This document shows, in pieces, positions 49,333 through 59,699 of a stretch of 64,000 bases of DNA. The stretch is from Setophaga petechia (Eukaryota; Chordata; Aves; Passeriformes; Parulidae): contig JANCRA010000019.1 in NCBI GenBank assembly GCA_024362935.1, positions 6,816,501-6,880,500 on the forward strand, in the 5' to 3' direction. The notes beneath the pieces are model-generated. The model was not told the origin of the DNA. It worked only from the letters and a program-made list of their open reading frames with translations, and did no database searches. Made by a program: the position numbers and the translations under genes. Each line of letters begins with the position of its first letter. Position 1 is the stretch's first letter.

Positions 49333-52039
49333 TGTGATTTGTTTGGGGGTTTTTTTTGGTTTTAACAGAGAAAAGAATGAAAAGGCATTGCATTTAAATA
49401 TGCACCCAAACAGTAAAATTTACAAGGCTTTCATTACCCTAGGCATGATGTATTTGAAAAACCTTGTGTGAGTTAAAGAAGAAAATATTTAAAATGTTAT
49501 GAAATTTTCTAATCATCTGTATCACTTACTAGTCTTTGAGATCTTAAGAAGCCCAGTGTCTCCTCCTAATTTTAAGAGCCTCACTCTTAGATATTCAGTC
49601 ACGTAATGGAAAACATATTGTCTTTTTTAGTATGTGACAAATCACGCCAACTCAGCTAAGATTTCAAGTTCTGAATATTAGAAAAAGCTATTCAGAAGAA
49701 ATAAATGTGAAAAAATTAATTAGAAAATTATAATAATGAATGAGGTATAGTATTCTCTTGCAAATATTCAACGAATTTAAAACCAGGACATTCACTGGAT
49801 ATATGCTTTGTGGTGGATTATATGTCTGCCTCTGCTTCGAAGTTCATGTTGCATCCATTAATAGACATTGGTGGAGGGAACAGACAATTTTGGTACCCAA
49901 GATAGAATATCGTATTCCAAAGGAAAGCTGCTTGTACTAAACTGGTCAGAAAAAGATTGCAAGAATGATGTAATGGCAGTGCTGGGTACAATGATGGAGC
50001 TGAACAAAAAGGCTAATGCTGGCCACAGCTGTAAGTGAAAACACAAATCCATGAAAAAAGGGGAGCTATCTAATATGCTCATTTGAAAATAGCTGGTGTT
50101 TAATTCCATGGATCATAAAAAGTATGATTATTAGTACTTGCTGGTTCAATGGCAGTCAGGGAATTAATTGAGATTGTGATTCTAGAAACAGAACAATTGT
50201 GGCTTCTAAATACTCTGTCCTGTATTCTGGAATTAGTTTCCTATAAATCTCCTCTGTGTATTTCCTACCACAAGGATTATACCACATGTATTTATGACAA
50301 CTTAGAATCCTAGTGAATTGCAAATTAGGGTAGCAGAAGACAAAGTAAAATGTGAATTACAGCTTGCCCTGTAACATAAAAATAACCAAGTTCTGTACTT
50401 TTGCAACTCCCAAACAGAGCCTTATGGAATAAATTGTTCACAGCATTTAGAGTAGCTGTGTGATACAGTCATGGGATCCCTGAATGAGAAAAAAATCTGC
50501 AGGCAATAATTTAAAAGTCAGTAGTCTGGCTCTGAAAGAGAAGAAGCAATGACTTTGTTGTCTGGAAAAGAACTGTGGTTTAGATGGGTGAAGAACCTGT
50601 GCACTCTCCTCTCAATGAACCCAAATAATTCCTGTTAAGTTTAATCAGGTGGAATGCATATTTTGCAAGGAATTAATCCACTTAGTCCACCACAGCAATG
50701 ATACATAGCGAATTATATCCTTTGCAACATGCACAGCATGAATGAAAAATCTTGAGGCAAAACTCTGCCCACTCATTTCCCTTTTCCCAGTGCAGGAGTG
50801 GGGACTGAGTCAGGGACACCTTTGATCTCTGTCAGCACGATGGCACAGAGACAGGCAGGGCAGGCTAGGCTTAGAGAAAGGACAAGTCTGGTGTCCTCTT
50901 TCCTGGTGTATAACTACTGCTGGGTGGCCTTCTTGGGTACTGTGGAGTCACAGCTCAGGAGCTGAGAGGTTCTGAGCAGCCCAGGGCTGTTATATAGGCA
51001 GTAGAAAGGAGTTCTTCCCTACTCCCTAAACAATGCCCTGAGTCATGAAATTGTGTAGGAGTGGCATGGCAGCCATTTTTAATACTTACCTCAAGAAAGT
51101 CAGACCAGAAGGGATATTTTAATCCATCAAGTGCAATTCCTTCCTACCAAAGGCCTCTTTTTATAAGTTCTGCATCATAAACTGGTCATAAAATTCCTGT
51201 AAAATCGTTTGGACAGGTAGCTTTATTTTCAATTAATTATTCCTCTTCATACGCTGATATTTTACTATTTCTTTATGTGCATAACAGTTACTAAAAATGA
51301 TGTCCAACTCTCCCAAAATGACAAAAGCACATTTTTTTAGTACCCCTCTAATTAGAATGAGGTAGCTGATACTCCCCTACATGCTTGTGTTCCCTGTGCA
51401 TGAACTAGAGCGAGGTCAGCAGTGAGGGGCTGTCACGTTCAGAGCTCGGCTGAAAAGCAAAATAAATTGATCTGTTAGGTCTGTGCTCTGTCTTAGGAGC
51501 CAATCTGCTGGTAGTGCTGTCAGAGCTAGGGCATGATTGTGTAAAGCTAATTTTAGTTTATTATTGTGATGCTGTAGGGTGTGCAATGGATTTATTCACC
51601 GGAAAGACACCAAATCTTAAGTTGTGACTGATGGGGGGGGAAATAAACCAGCAATATGAGAGAAGAACAAAGCAAAAGTTTTTTTTGGTATTAAGTATTT
51701 TGATACCTAATGCCTTTAAAAATTAGTAGTTCTCAGTTGTTTCACTCAAAATCACTCCCCATCCTGTCTTTCTTATAGCTGCCCAGTGCATGGCTGCCAC
51801 ATTACTTCCTGTTGTTCAGAAGAGTTATCATGCAGTGGTTAATGTCATGCAAATAATTATCCACAATCAGCAACCAGTTACTGAATTTCCACATGTAGTA
51901 TGGGAACAGGACTGTGTCATGCTACACAGCTATTTCTGTAACATAAATGATTTATCTTTTTCAGAAATAGCCCTTTCCTTTAATGAAGAATTGGTTGTAA
52001 AGTAGTTTTACGTTCTAGACAAAACCATTTAGCAAATGG

Positions 52040-52250
52040 GAATTTAGTAAAACTTCTTCACCAGTAGGGTTGCCAAGCACTGGGACAGACTGACCAGGGC
52101 AGTGGTTGAGCAACCATCCTGGAGGTATTTACAAACATGCTGATGTGGCACTCAGGGACATGGTTTACTGATGGAATTGGCAGTGCTGTGTTAATGGTTG
52201 GACTTGATGATCTTAAAGGTCTTTTCTAACCTAAACAACTGCAATTCCAG
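52040..52250 (+). mobile_element. CR1 LINE 3' end, old copy, sense
   Basis: The + strand shows the usual CR1 3' phrases: a CTGGAGGTATTTACA-like segment, GGCACTCAGGGACATGG, GGTTGGACTTGATGATCTTA and a ending AGGTCTTTTCTAACCTAA. It is diverged and lacks a coding frame. Confidence 0.88.
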
Positions 52251-52665
52251 GCTCACAGTAATCATCTTTAAATTAATACCTAAATTATTACCTCACTTGG
52301 CTGCTGATATTAAAATCTTTAATTGTAAGTTAATGCTCTCTTTCTCCAGTAGGGTCACAACTTTCTGTGTTACCTTTTGTCTAAATAACCTAAATGCACA
52401 GATCATCCTAATTTTAACTGTGACTCATGCCTAAGTTATCATTCTTACCGTATGTATGCTTACAGAGTATCATGCTTACAATACTAATACAGGAGATCAT
52501 TTCACCCATGATTATACCATGAAATAAAAAGGATTGATTCCATCATACACTTATCCCAGCCTCAAACTCAACTTTTCCTTCATTTACTGTTAAATTTAGA
52601 AATTCTACACTGGGATTGGGGAAAATCTTTCTAAGACAGATTCTTCCTCATGCTATTTGGTGCAG

Positions 52666-52885
52666 GTTGAGACTGGAGATCTGGGAGATGTATACAAGAT
52701 TCGAGTCAGCTGTGATGATGTGCCAGGCTTTAAGGGCTGGCATCTGAAGTCTTTTCACTTACAAGAGCTGCATGGGAAACAAGAACTGAACTTTGAGTGC
52801 AACTGCTGGCTCACTCTAAGGAGGGGGGATAAGGAGCTGGTAAAAGAATTCCCCGCAGTCACTGAGGACCAGAAAACTTTACCAG
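52666..52885 (+). CDS. Exon 13: second half of PLAT E
   Basis: 220 bp, phase 0 in and 1 out; acceptor ttggtgcag, donor GTAAAA. Codons 508-581 read V-E-T-G-D-L-G-D-V-Y-K-I-R-V, then G-W-H-L-K-S-F-H-L and, later, L-N-F-E-C-N-C-W-L-T. The G-H-D loop is changed to S-C-D-D. C-N-C-W-L fits the family. A linker E-F-P-A-V-T-E-D-Q-K-T-L-P joins PLAT F; similar words (D-Q-E-P-L-P) end PLAT G. Confidence 0.96.
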
Positions 52886-54248
52886 GTAAAAGCACCAAGA
52901 AGACACAAACACTGTAAATTAACTGCTTGAAAATAAACCAGTGACACAGATATATATATAGTTCTTTGTCTGGATTTGATATCTTCAGTGGCTCTGTTGC
53001 ACCTGTCTTCACATATGTACTGCAAGAATGCTGAAAATTATATTTTAATTTTCCAGTTAAGTTGCATATTGGATTTTACAGTGGCTAAGTCTTCTGCATG
53101 ATTTTAATGAGAAAAAATGAACAATACAATTGGACCTTTTAGGAAAATGCACACATTCAAAGCCATGGACAGAGTTGTTCTAGAGTTACTATAGAATAGT
53201 ATAGAAAGCTTACAAAAGCTTTACTTGCTGATGTAAGTATCAGAAGTAAGCCTTACTGCACAGAAAGGTTGGGGTTTCTTTCCTAAGGACTACTTTTTTG
53301 CCATGTTGAGAGTTCTCAGAGATGTCCTTGAAATATGAAGACTTACAAAAGTCCTGCATTTGTTCAGAAAAGTTTTACACATTGAGATAAAAGTAATTAG
53401 AGACACAACTACTTTGCTAAACTAAATTTCCAGAAGTTCAGATGCCTGAATACTCAAACCTATTCATGACCTTAAAAGAAAGTATAGTGTTACATTAGTT
53501 AAATGTTAATTCTGCAGAACTGTACATTTAAAACACATTTGAAAAGTTTTGGTTATTCTTTTTGTATGTGCTTGAATATATATGCAATTAAATGATCTTC
53601 CTTGGAAGAAAATCTGATTTGACTGTAGAAATTAATTAATGCCGGATCAGTATAATGGCAAAGAATTTATGGTTTTCTTCTTTAAGTAAATAAGTGTATT
53701 TTGTAAATTTTTATACTTGTATGTCATGTCATGCATCCAGATGTTATGTTGCATCTGTTTCTTATTTAAATTTGCATAACCTTATTCTTAGTCTTTGACC
53801 GGTGTTAATTATTATCTATTTCAAAGATAATTCAGTTTTCAATTAGTTTTTAGTTTAGTTCCTGAATTAACTCAAATGAGTTCTTACTTTCCAGATCTTA
53901 CACAATAAAACGGACTTGGGCAGAAATTTGCCTAGATGCATAAGTCCAAATCCAATTTCATTCCAAGTCCATTCCAATTCCATTCCAATTTCATTGTCCA
54001 AGTCCAATTTCATTCAAATTTCTAAGAAAGTTAAAGGAAAGTCTTCATTGAGCTCAGCATGGAGATCAGATCCATAAAGAAAGACTAACCTGATTATTCC
54101 ATTCACTGCATGGCAGATTATTTTTTTTTTGTAGCTGCAGAAATAAAAAAAACTATATTCTTACTAATATTCTGTGTTGCTGTTTTATTTTAAGTACAGC
54201 TTGTACTTAATCAGATTTAATTTAACTTTTTCTTTTCTCTTTGTACAG
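52886..54248 (+). other. Intron 13, with a small minisatellite
   Basis: 1.36 kb, AT-rich. The only notable part is the TCCAATT-type repeat at 53943-54022. A pyrimidine tract leads to the acceptor at 54248. Confidence 0.75.
53943..54022. repeat. Minisatellite of TCCAATTTCATT-like units
   Basis: About six or seven imperfect units of 8 to 14 bases built from TCCAA, TTTCATT and TCCATT. Confidence 0.8.
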
Positions 54249-54403
54249 TCTATAAGTATGTTGTTTCTGTACATATTGGTGACCGCTGGGGAGCAGGGAC
54301 TTTTGCAAATGTTTATATCACTCTCTATGGCAAAAGAGGGGACACAGGTGTGAGGAAACTTGACATATCTCTAATGAAAGGAAGAAAATTTCAAAGAAAT
54401 AAG
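54249..54403 (+). CDS. Exon 14: first half of PLAT F
   Basis: 155 bp, phase 1 in and 0 out; acceptor ctttgtacag, donor GTAATG. Codons 581-632 read Y-K-Y-V-V-S-V-H-I-G-D, then W-G-A-G-T-F-A-N-V-Y-I-T-L-Y-G-K-R-G-D-T, then R-K-L and F-Q-R-N-K. A-G-T-x-A-N-V-Y and Y-G-x-R-G-D-T-G are textbook family motifs. The exon length equals that of exon 8. Confidence 0.96.
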
Positions 54404-56284
54404 GTAATGGCACCATACTGCAGTCTTACATGTGCAGGGGTCAGCACTGCATTAAATATAGCTTAAAGCCTGCCCAGAATACATCTGGCTAGATAGGCAA
54501 GAATTTGGAAACATTCACAGAATTTATCTTCCAGATATTTACAATAGACCAATGCCAGTGTTATTTATTTCCTGTACAAGAACATACCCACGTGGCAATG
54601 AAGGCTTCACATGAGCAATACAAAGCAGATTAGTAGGGAGAACCTCTGTGATCATGCTTCTGACTTCTTCTGTTCCAAATTTAAGACAGAACAGGGAGTA
54701 AAAAATTGAACAATCAGTGAAAAATTAATTAGGAAATTTCCATGAGATTTTTGCATTCTATGATGTTTCTGAAACCACAATTCCACTTTGAAACACCAAC
54801 TCAATAGCAGTAAGTTTAGGCAAGAAACAAAAGTTCCACTTAGAAAAAGAATGCATATAAAGCCAGTGTTTCCAGATAATCCCTATAAATAAAATTCTTC
54901 TCCTGGGAATTAAACTTTCACTCACTGAACAAAAATGTTTGAAAAAACATATGCAAAAGTGTCCATTGTCAAGGAGAAGCCTAGCTTTCTGTGAAAGAAT
55001 TTTATTAGATTATTCCCACAGCACTTGTTCAGGTAAAAGTGGAATCAGTAATGAACTGAGAAAATTTTTAAATTTCATTTCTGTGTATTTCTCAGAACCA
55101 TGCTTATATACAGAAAACAGCACTATGTTTTAGTTATTTTATGTTCATACATGGATTTATTTCCTAAAATATCTTAATCAATGAAGTTAATAATTTTTGC
55201 TCACAATCTGCTGCTGGGTTCTGACTAGCAGTAGAAAAAAAAAAGATCACTTTGTTATATGAAAGTACTTTCAATATTAGTAGCAGAAAATATGCTTCTC
55301 CAATATTTTATTTAAAAAGTAATAGGGACAACACAGGACTTTGGCAACTACTGTATTTTTTTAGAGATGAGCTTGCTAATATCTTGGTTTTTTAATTGTT
55401 TTGACCTCCAGTTTAGTTAGTATCTACTACTGAATTCTTTTATTAGGATCATGGTGTTAATTATATTCCTAGACTTTGCTGCTCAAACTCCAGTTGTTCA
55501 TAACTTTCTAACCTTTAGCAGTTACAGTGACATCCATCTAGCCCCTGGCTGGGCCTTATCCAGAATATCTTAGTTTCTTACAAAAATTTAGTGGGGCATA
55601 AAATTTCTTTCTTTACATTTCTCATTTTTGTTTATCTTGTTTTTCTGATCCCTTTTCTCATGTATTGCCACTTGTGTTTACTTGTCCCATGTCTTTCTCT
55701 GCCTTCTCCATTCTGCTTCCCTTCCCATCTCTCATCTTTTACTCTTCACTTTCATTTTAACTTCCTCCCTTACTCTTCTCAGTTTGATCCACGATTATTT
55801 TCATTTTGTAAGGAAAGCAAAAAGTCAGGTTTTCTGACTACTGGAGAAGAATTATAAAGCTATCTTGGAATAAAAACATTCTTTAGATTTTTAACTTTTG
55901 TTTAGAAATATTAATATATATCTAGACTTGTACAATAAACTTTAGATATCTGAAAGATAAAAATTCTATTAGAACCAAAATCTTATTATAACTGACTGTC
56001 AGAAAGTTGAGGTATATAGATTTTATTGTAGTATGAAATGATTGATGCAGTGATCCATATTGACCAAACATCAAATGAAATTAAAATGCATCATTAATGA
56101 TGAATATAGGATTAAATATTTATAATCAGTGTGTGCTTTCTTCAATTCAGCAGGGACATGCTATGTTAAACTTTACAAAGAATCAGACTTTAAAAATTTT
56201 GAATTCTCAGATGAATTCAAGCCTATATTTTCCCTGAAGTTCAGGTCAAAGTTCTGTTATGTTAAGTATTTCCATGTTTTGCAG
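54404..56284 (+). other. Intron 14, nothing recognised
   Basis: 1.9 kb, AT-rich, with a pyrimidine-rich tract near 55600-55790. I see no element. Confidence 0.7.
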
Positions 56285-56498
56285 GTGGATTCATTTTTGG
56301 TGGAAGCTGTTTCTCTGAGTCATTTGCAAAAAGTGGTCATAGGTCATGATGGAGAAGGCTATGGGGTAGGGATGTACCTCAAGATGGTAACAGTCAAGGA
56401 ATCACAAGATTCAGACAAAGAATGGGTCTTTCCACTGTGGAACTGGCTTGATACTCATCTGGGTTTGTGTGAGACTGTTTGTGAGATTGTAACAGTTG
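56285..56498 (+). CDS. Exon 15: second half of PLAT F, conserved Trp lost
   Basis: 214 bp, phase 0 in and 1 out; acceptor catgttttgcag, donor GTAAGT. Codons 633-704 read D-S-F-L-V-E-A-V-S-L-S-H-L-Q-K-V-V-I-G-H-D-G, then G-V-G-M-Y-L-K-M-V-T-V and N-W-L-D-T-H. Where the other six copies have W before x-L this one has Met. The Cys before W-L is also missing. The acidic D-D-G turn became T-H-L-G-L. The open frame begins earlier, in the intron, but phase and domain alignment set the start at 56285. Confidence 0.95.
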
Positions 56499-57791
56499 GT
56501 AAGTTCTGCAAAACTGACCTGCCCATTTTTACATACATATGTTTGACTACATCTCATTTAGATGTCCACAGTATCCTTCTTTTATTGAAAATGTGAATTT
56601 TCAGTTTGATCCTAGTGTTGTGGCAGAGCCACATCTGGTAAGGTCAAAGTTAGTATGATTCTGTCTTCTCAGTGTGCTGCATATGGAACACCTGCCTTCC
56701 AAATAAAACACAGCACATTTCAATTAGAGATAAACAGCCAAGCTTAGGATGTGCACCTCGTGGGGATAAATAAATATTATACACCATTTTTTGGCCTAGA
56801 ATCTCATTTGAAATCTAAAGAAAAATTACTTTAGTGAAATGAGCCTAGTCTTTACCTGTGACAGTATTCCACAGCACAAACCAGCAGTTCCGGTGCTTTT
56901 TTCTGCTCATTTCACACCTACTACTATGCCATGATTTGCACAAATCTAAACCTGCATGCACTTGGCAAAAGACCACTTACAACGGGACCTTTAGTCATTC
57001 AGAAGTAATAAAAGATTTCTTCCTTCAATCCAGTGAAAAGAATTCAATGCAAAGAAAATGAACCACAAAACTTTGTCCAGAGGAAGTAAGACACAGGATG
57101 TCTTTGATTCAGTTGTGTGGTTTTTCCGAGTTGCAGAAAGCACATTTTCCTGAGCTGTTCCTCTTCATGAAATCATTTTCACCCTGCCTAGACTGGTTAA
57201 AACAGAACTAAAATGAAGAATAACAATTAATGAAGAAAAAGAGAGGGAGATAGTGATATTGATCTTCTGAGCATCCGGAAAATAACTTTGTGTGTTTATT
57301 ATAGGTTACCTGTCAGTCTCACACTATTAAAACACCTATTATTTTGCTAGGCAACATCTGGTGACAAGCAAAGTTCATTAGAATTGTTCATTTTGCATTA
57401 GGTGTCTGCATGCTACATATGGTTACATGCTCTTAAATGATAAATTTACTTTAGTAACACTGATTGCTTTTTAAAGAACAATTACTTAGACCTCTAAAAA
57501 TTGACTGAATATTCTTGTACAAATTACTTCCAAATATGACAGGGAAAATACACTGGCATCAAAAAATGCCATTGAAACTAAATTTTAAACACAGAAGGAA
57601 CATTAAGCTGCTAAATTCTTCACAAAAATATAATAAAGATATTGATGTGTTCTTCTTAGTGAGCAGTTGCTATAGATACAACATAACCTGCAAAAAGAGC
57701 TTTGTTTATGTACTGTAAAGGCTGTTGTCCTGCTAGATTTTGCCATTCTCTCATGTTGTCATCTTTCCTTTCTCTTTGATAATTTTTAAAG
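56499..57791 (+). other. Intron 15, nothing recognised
   Basis: 1.3 kb, AT-rich. I see no repeat family or coding segment. Confidence 0.72.
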
Positions 57792-57982
57792 GTAAAAGGT
57801 CGATTCTTAGTCCTAAACTGCCTGAAATCCACATGAAGTCATCAGGGTTCTGGATAATGGATATCACTGGATCTGACTTGAGTGCTGAAGAGGAGCCAAT
57901 ATGCCTTTCCTTTACCTTCTACGGCAACCTGAGTCACAAAAAGTTGCCACTTCAAGTCACAGGAAAAGCAATTCAGATCAAA
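57792..57982 (+). CDS. Exon 16: first half of PLAT G, highly degenerate
   Basis: Called as 191 bp, phase 1 in and 0 out. Codons 704-767 keep a strand and turn F-W-I-M-D-I-T-G-S-D and a second strand C-L-S-F-T-F-Y-G-N, but A-G-T-D and the G-D-x-G hairpin are gone, and a longer N-terminal lead is present. The donor chosen, AAA/GTACTT at 57983, is weak but is the one that gives phase 0 and joins to exon 17. If it is skipped, the frame continues 18 codons to TAA at 58036-58038. The acceptor (tttttaaag) is also unusual. Confidence 0.8.
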
Positions 57983-59488
57983 GTACTTCAACCTTTCTCT
58001 GTTGCAAGAAAAGCCTACGAATCATGTAGCCAATAATCCACTTAATTCTGAGATAAATTGTTTCTTTAAACTAAACTACCAAATTGATTTTTAAGTCCTC
58101 TGTGTAGTTTGGCACAGATCATCGTTTTTGTTTGTAGGTAGCAACACATGAACAATGGTTTTTGAATGAGCAAATTCTCCCAGTGTCTCATACTGAGAAT
58201 GTTTAAGTGAGCGGATTGGTCCCTTGGTGCACATCACAGTGTATAGCACAGGGCAAGTACTGATTTACAGGCTTTGTTGATCTCACAAAAATCAGCAATT
58301 TGTAAGCATACAATATGCCATGGGATACTGTAAAGCTTTTGGGGCTGATGATAGAGAAGGAAGAATAATAAATGAGATTAAATGCACAGAAGGTTAATTT
58401 TTCTCTTTTCTCTCTTATGTAATTTATTCATCCCTGCCATCAGTTTCTCTGAACTGCTTTTTTTAGGATGGTTTCTCTTTTCCCCCCTGTTATTTATTGT
58501 CTCTTCCTTTTTCCTCTTAATGAATTGAATTTTATGATTGAGCTAAAGAAATCATTTGTTGTATTTTGATGCTCCTCTTTTCTTTAGAGAAAGAGGAACT
58601 AAGCAGACTAGACTAACCACAAACATGATCCAAAATGAGGAGTACTCAGAGGGTTTTAAGCTATTTCCAAGAATCTCTGGTAAATAATAAAAAAAAATAG
58701 TATGAAGATGGAGGTGCCCTGTCAGAGGACAGGCTGAAGTCAGGCCACATGGACTTCTACTGTCTGGGCATACCTAAAACAAAAGAGCAGGGGAAAGAAT
58801 CCAAAAGTATCGAATAGGAAAACACAACTTCTCTTTTCTCCCCTTTTTTCCTTACAGTGAAAAAAATTTCAATTTAAACCACTAATTAGAATATCTAAGG
58901 CCTCCTCTGCTTTCACCTACTCAAGCAATGGTATGAACTAGAGATGGTGCATTATCCCCAGTAGAACTAGATTGTTTTTTTTCCTCAAGTATGAATGCAA
59001 GATTTTAATGTACAACATCTATGACCTAGAGTGAGGATGAAGGATGTCTTGGATGTTTCCTCAAAACTGGATTAGCTTTCTTTCAAATTTATGTTTAATT
59101 GCATAATTTTTATGGTTGTAAGAAATATTTCCAATAGTGTCCAAAGTTTCAAAAACTGGCTAAATCTTCTGTGCCTGAAAATAATCTACTGAATCTGTGT
59201 AATGTTTATGAACATTGTGCCTTGTTCTGTGTACAAACTTCAGCAGTGACTGCCATTGTTTGTTCCTTAATATCAAACCTCAAGCATTCCATCTCCTATT
59301 TGTGTTTTTAAATCAATTTTATATTTATTAGAAATTAATAAAGTTGATTAGAAAATAGTACTATTTATAAATCTGCCCCAATTTTTTAACTACTGAAGTT
59401 TGTTCAACTGTTGCATACAGCTGCCAACTACGTTTGTTCTGGCACAATTGAAATGAGATCCATTCATCTTCTCTTTCTCTTCACACAG
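57983..59488 (+). other. Intron 16, possible alternative 3' end
   Basis: 1.5 kb. The first 56 bases keep the exon 16 frame open to TAA at 58036-58038. An AATAAA occurs at 58367-58372. Otherwise it is AT-rich and unremarkable. Confidence 0.65.
58367..58372 (+). promoter_or_regulatory. Possible intronic poly(A) signal
   Basis: AATAAA on the gene strand, about 330 bases after the in-frame stop that follows exon 16. The hexamer is common by chance in AT-rich DNA, so this is only a candidate. Confidence 0.2.
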
Positions 59489-59699
59489 GATGAACTGGCA
59501 GGCATTGGCTCAATATACAAAGTTCAGGTAACTGGCCCACACAGTGAGCTAAAACAGCCATGGCACTTAGATTTGCTGCATATGAAGCACACAGGCACAA
59601 AGGAGGAGATGTATTTAGCTTTTGACTGCTGGTTCAACCCTAAGGAAGACAAATGTGTGGAGCTGCCAGCTCTCTATGCAGATCAGGAACCTTTGCCTG
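59489..59699 (+). CDS. Exon 17: second half of PLAT G
   Basis: 211 bp, phase 0 in and 1 out; acceptor ctcttcacacag, donor GTAAGC. Codons 768-838 read D-E-L-A-G-I-G-S-I-Y-K-V-Q-V-T-G, then P-W-H-L-D-L-L and L-A-F-D-C-W-F-N-P-K-E-D-K. The buried Trp and C-W-(L/F) are kept; the G-H-D loop is replaced. It ends in a linker A-D-Q-E-P-L-P, so another PLAT domain or a tail must follow beyond the window. Good splice sites argue that the gene continues. Confidence 0.95.

Larger units (their letters stand above)
46462..52665 (+). other. Intron 12 (6.2 kb), with G4 motif and CR1 end
   Basis: This intron splits PLAT E. It has an AT/TG-rich microsatellite-like stretch at 46516-46590, a G-quadruplex motif at 49317-49332, a GC-richer part near 50760-51070 that I cannot assign, and a CR1 3' end at 52040-52250. 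Confidence 0.7.
1469..59699 (+). other. Multi-exon PLAT-repeat gene, internal part (LOXHD1-family paralogue; possibly the PLAT arm of RP1)
   Basis: Seventeen exons joined at AG/GT sites give one open frame of 2512 nt (about 837 codons, ending in phase 1). The product is a half PLAT domain followed by six full PLAT domains with short linkers. PLAT domains are beta-sandwich modules that bind membranes or partner proteins; LOXHD1, made only of such domains, works in hair-cell stereocilia. Repeated marks are a strand with a T-G-D or similar turn, Y-G-x-x-G-x-(S/T)-(G/D), (L/I)-(G/x)-x-(L/V/I)-x-K-(V/I), G-x-x-W-x-L and C-x-x-W-L. No signal peptide, membrane segment or coiled coil is seen. Compared from memory with LOXHD1, conservation is limited to the domain pattern, so I infer a paralogue; the long RP1 transcript is one candidate, and a separate LOXHD1-like gene is the other. 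The gene extends beyond both window ends. Confidence 0.9.

Noticed and set aside
57740..58036. Exon 16 as a complete terminal exon
   Set aside because: Exon 17 begins with the exact continuation of the PLAT fold in the required phase, so internal splicing is preferred; the terminal form is kept only as an alternative.
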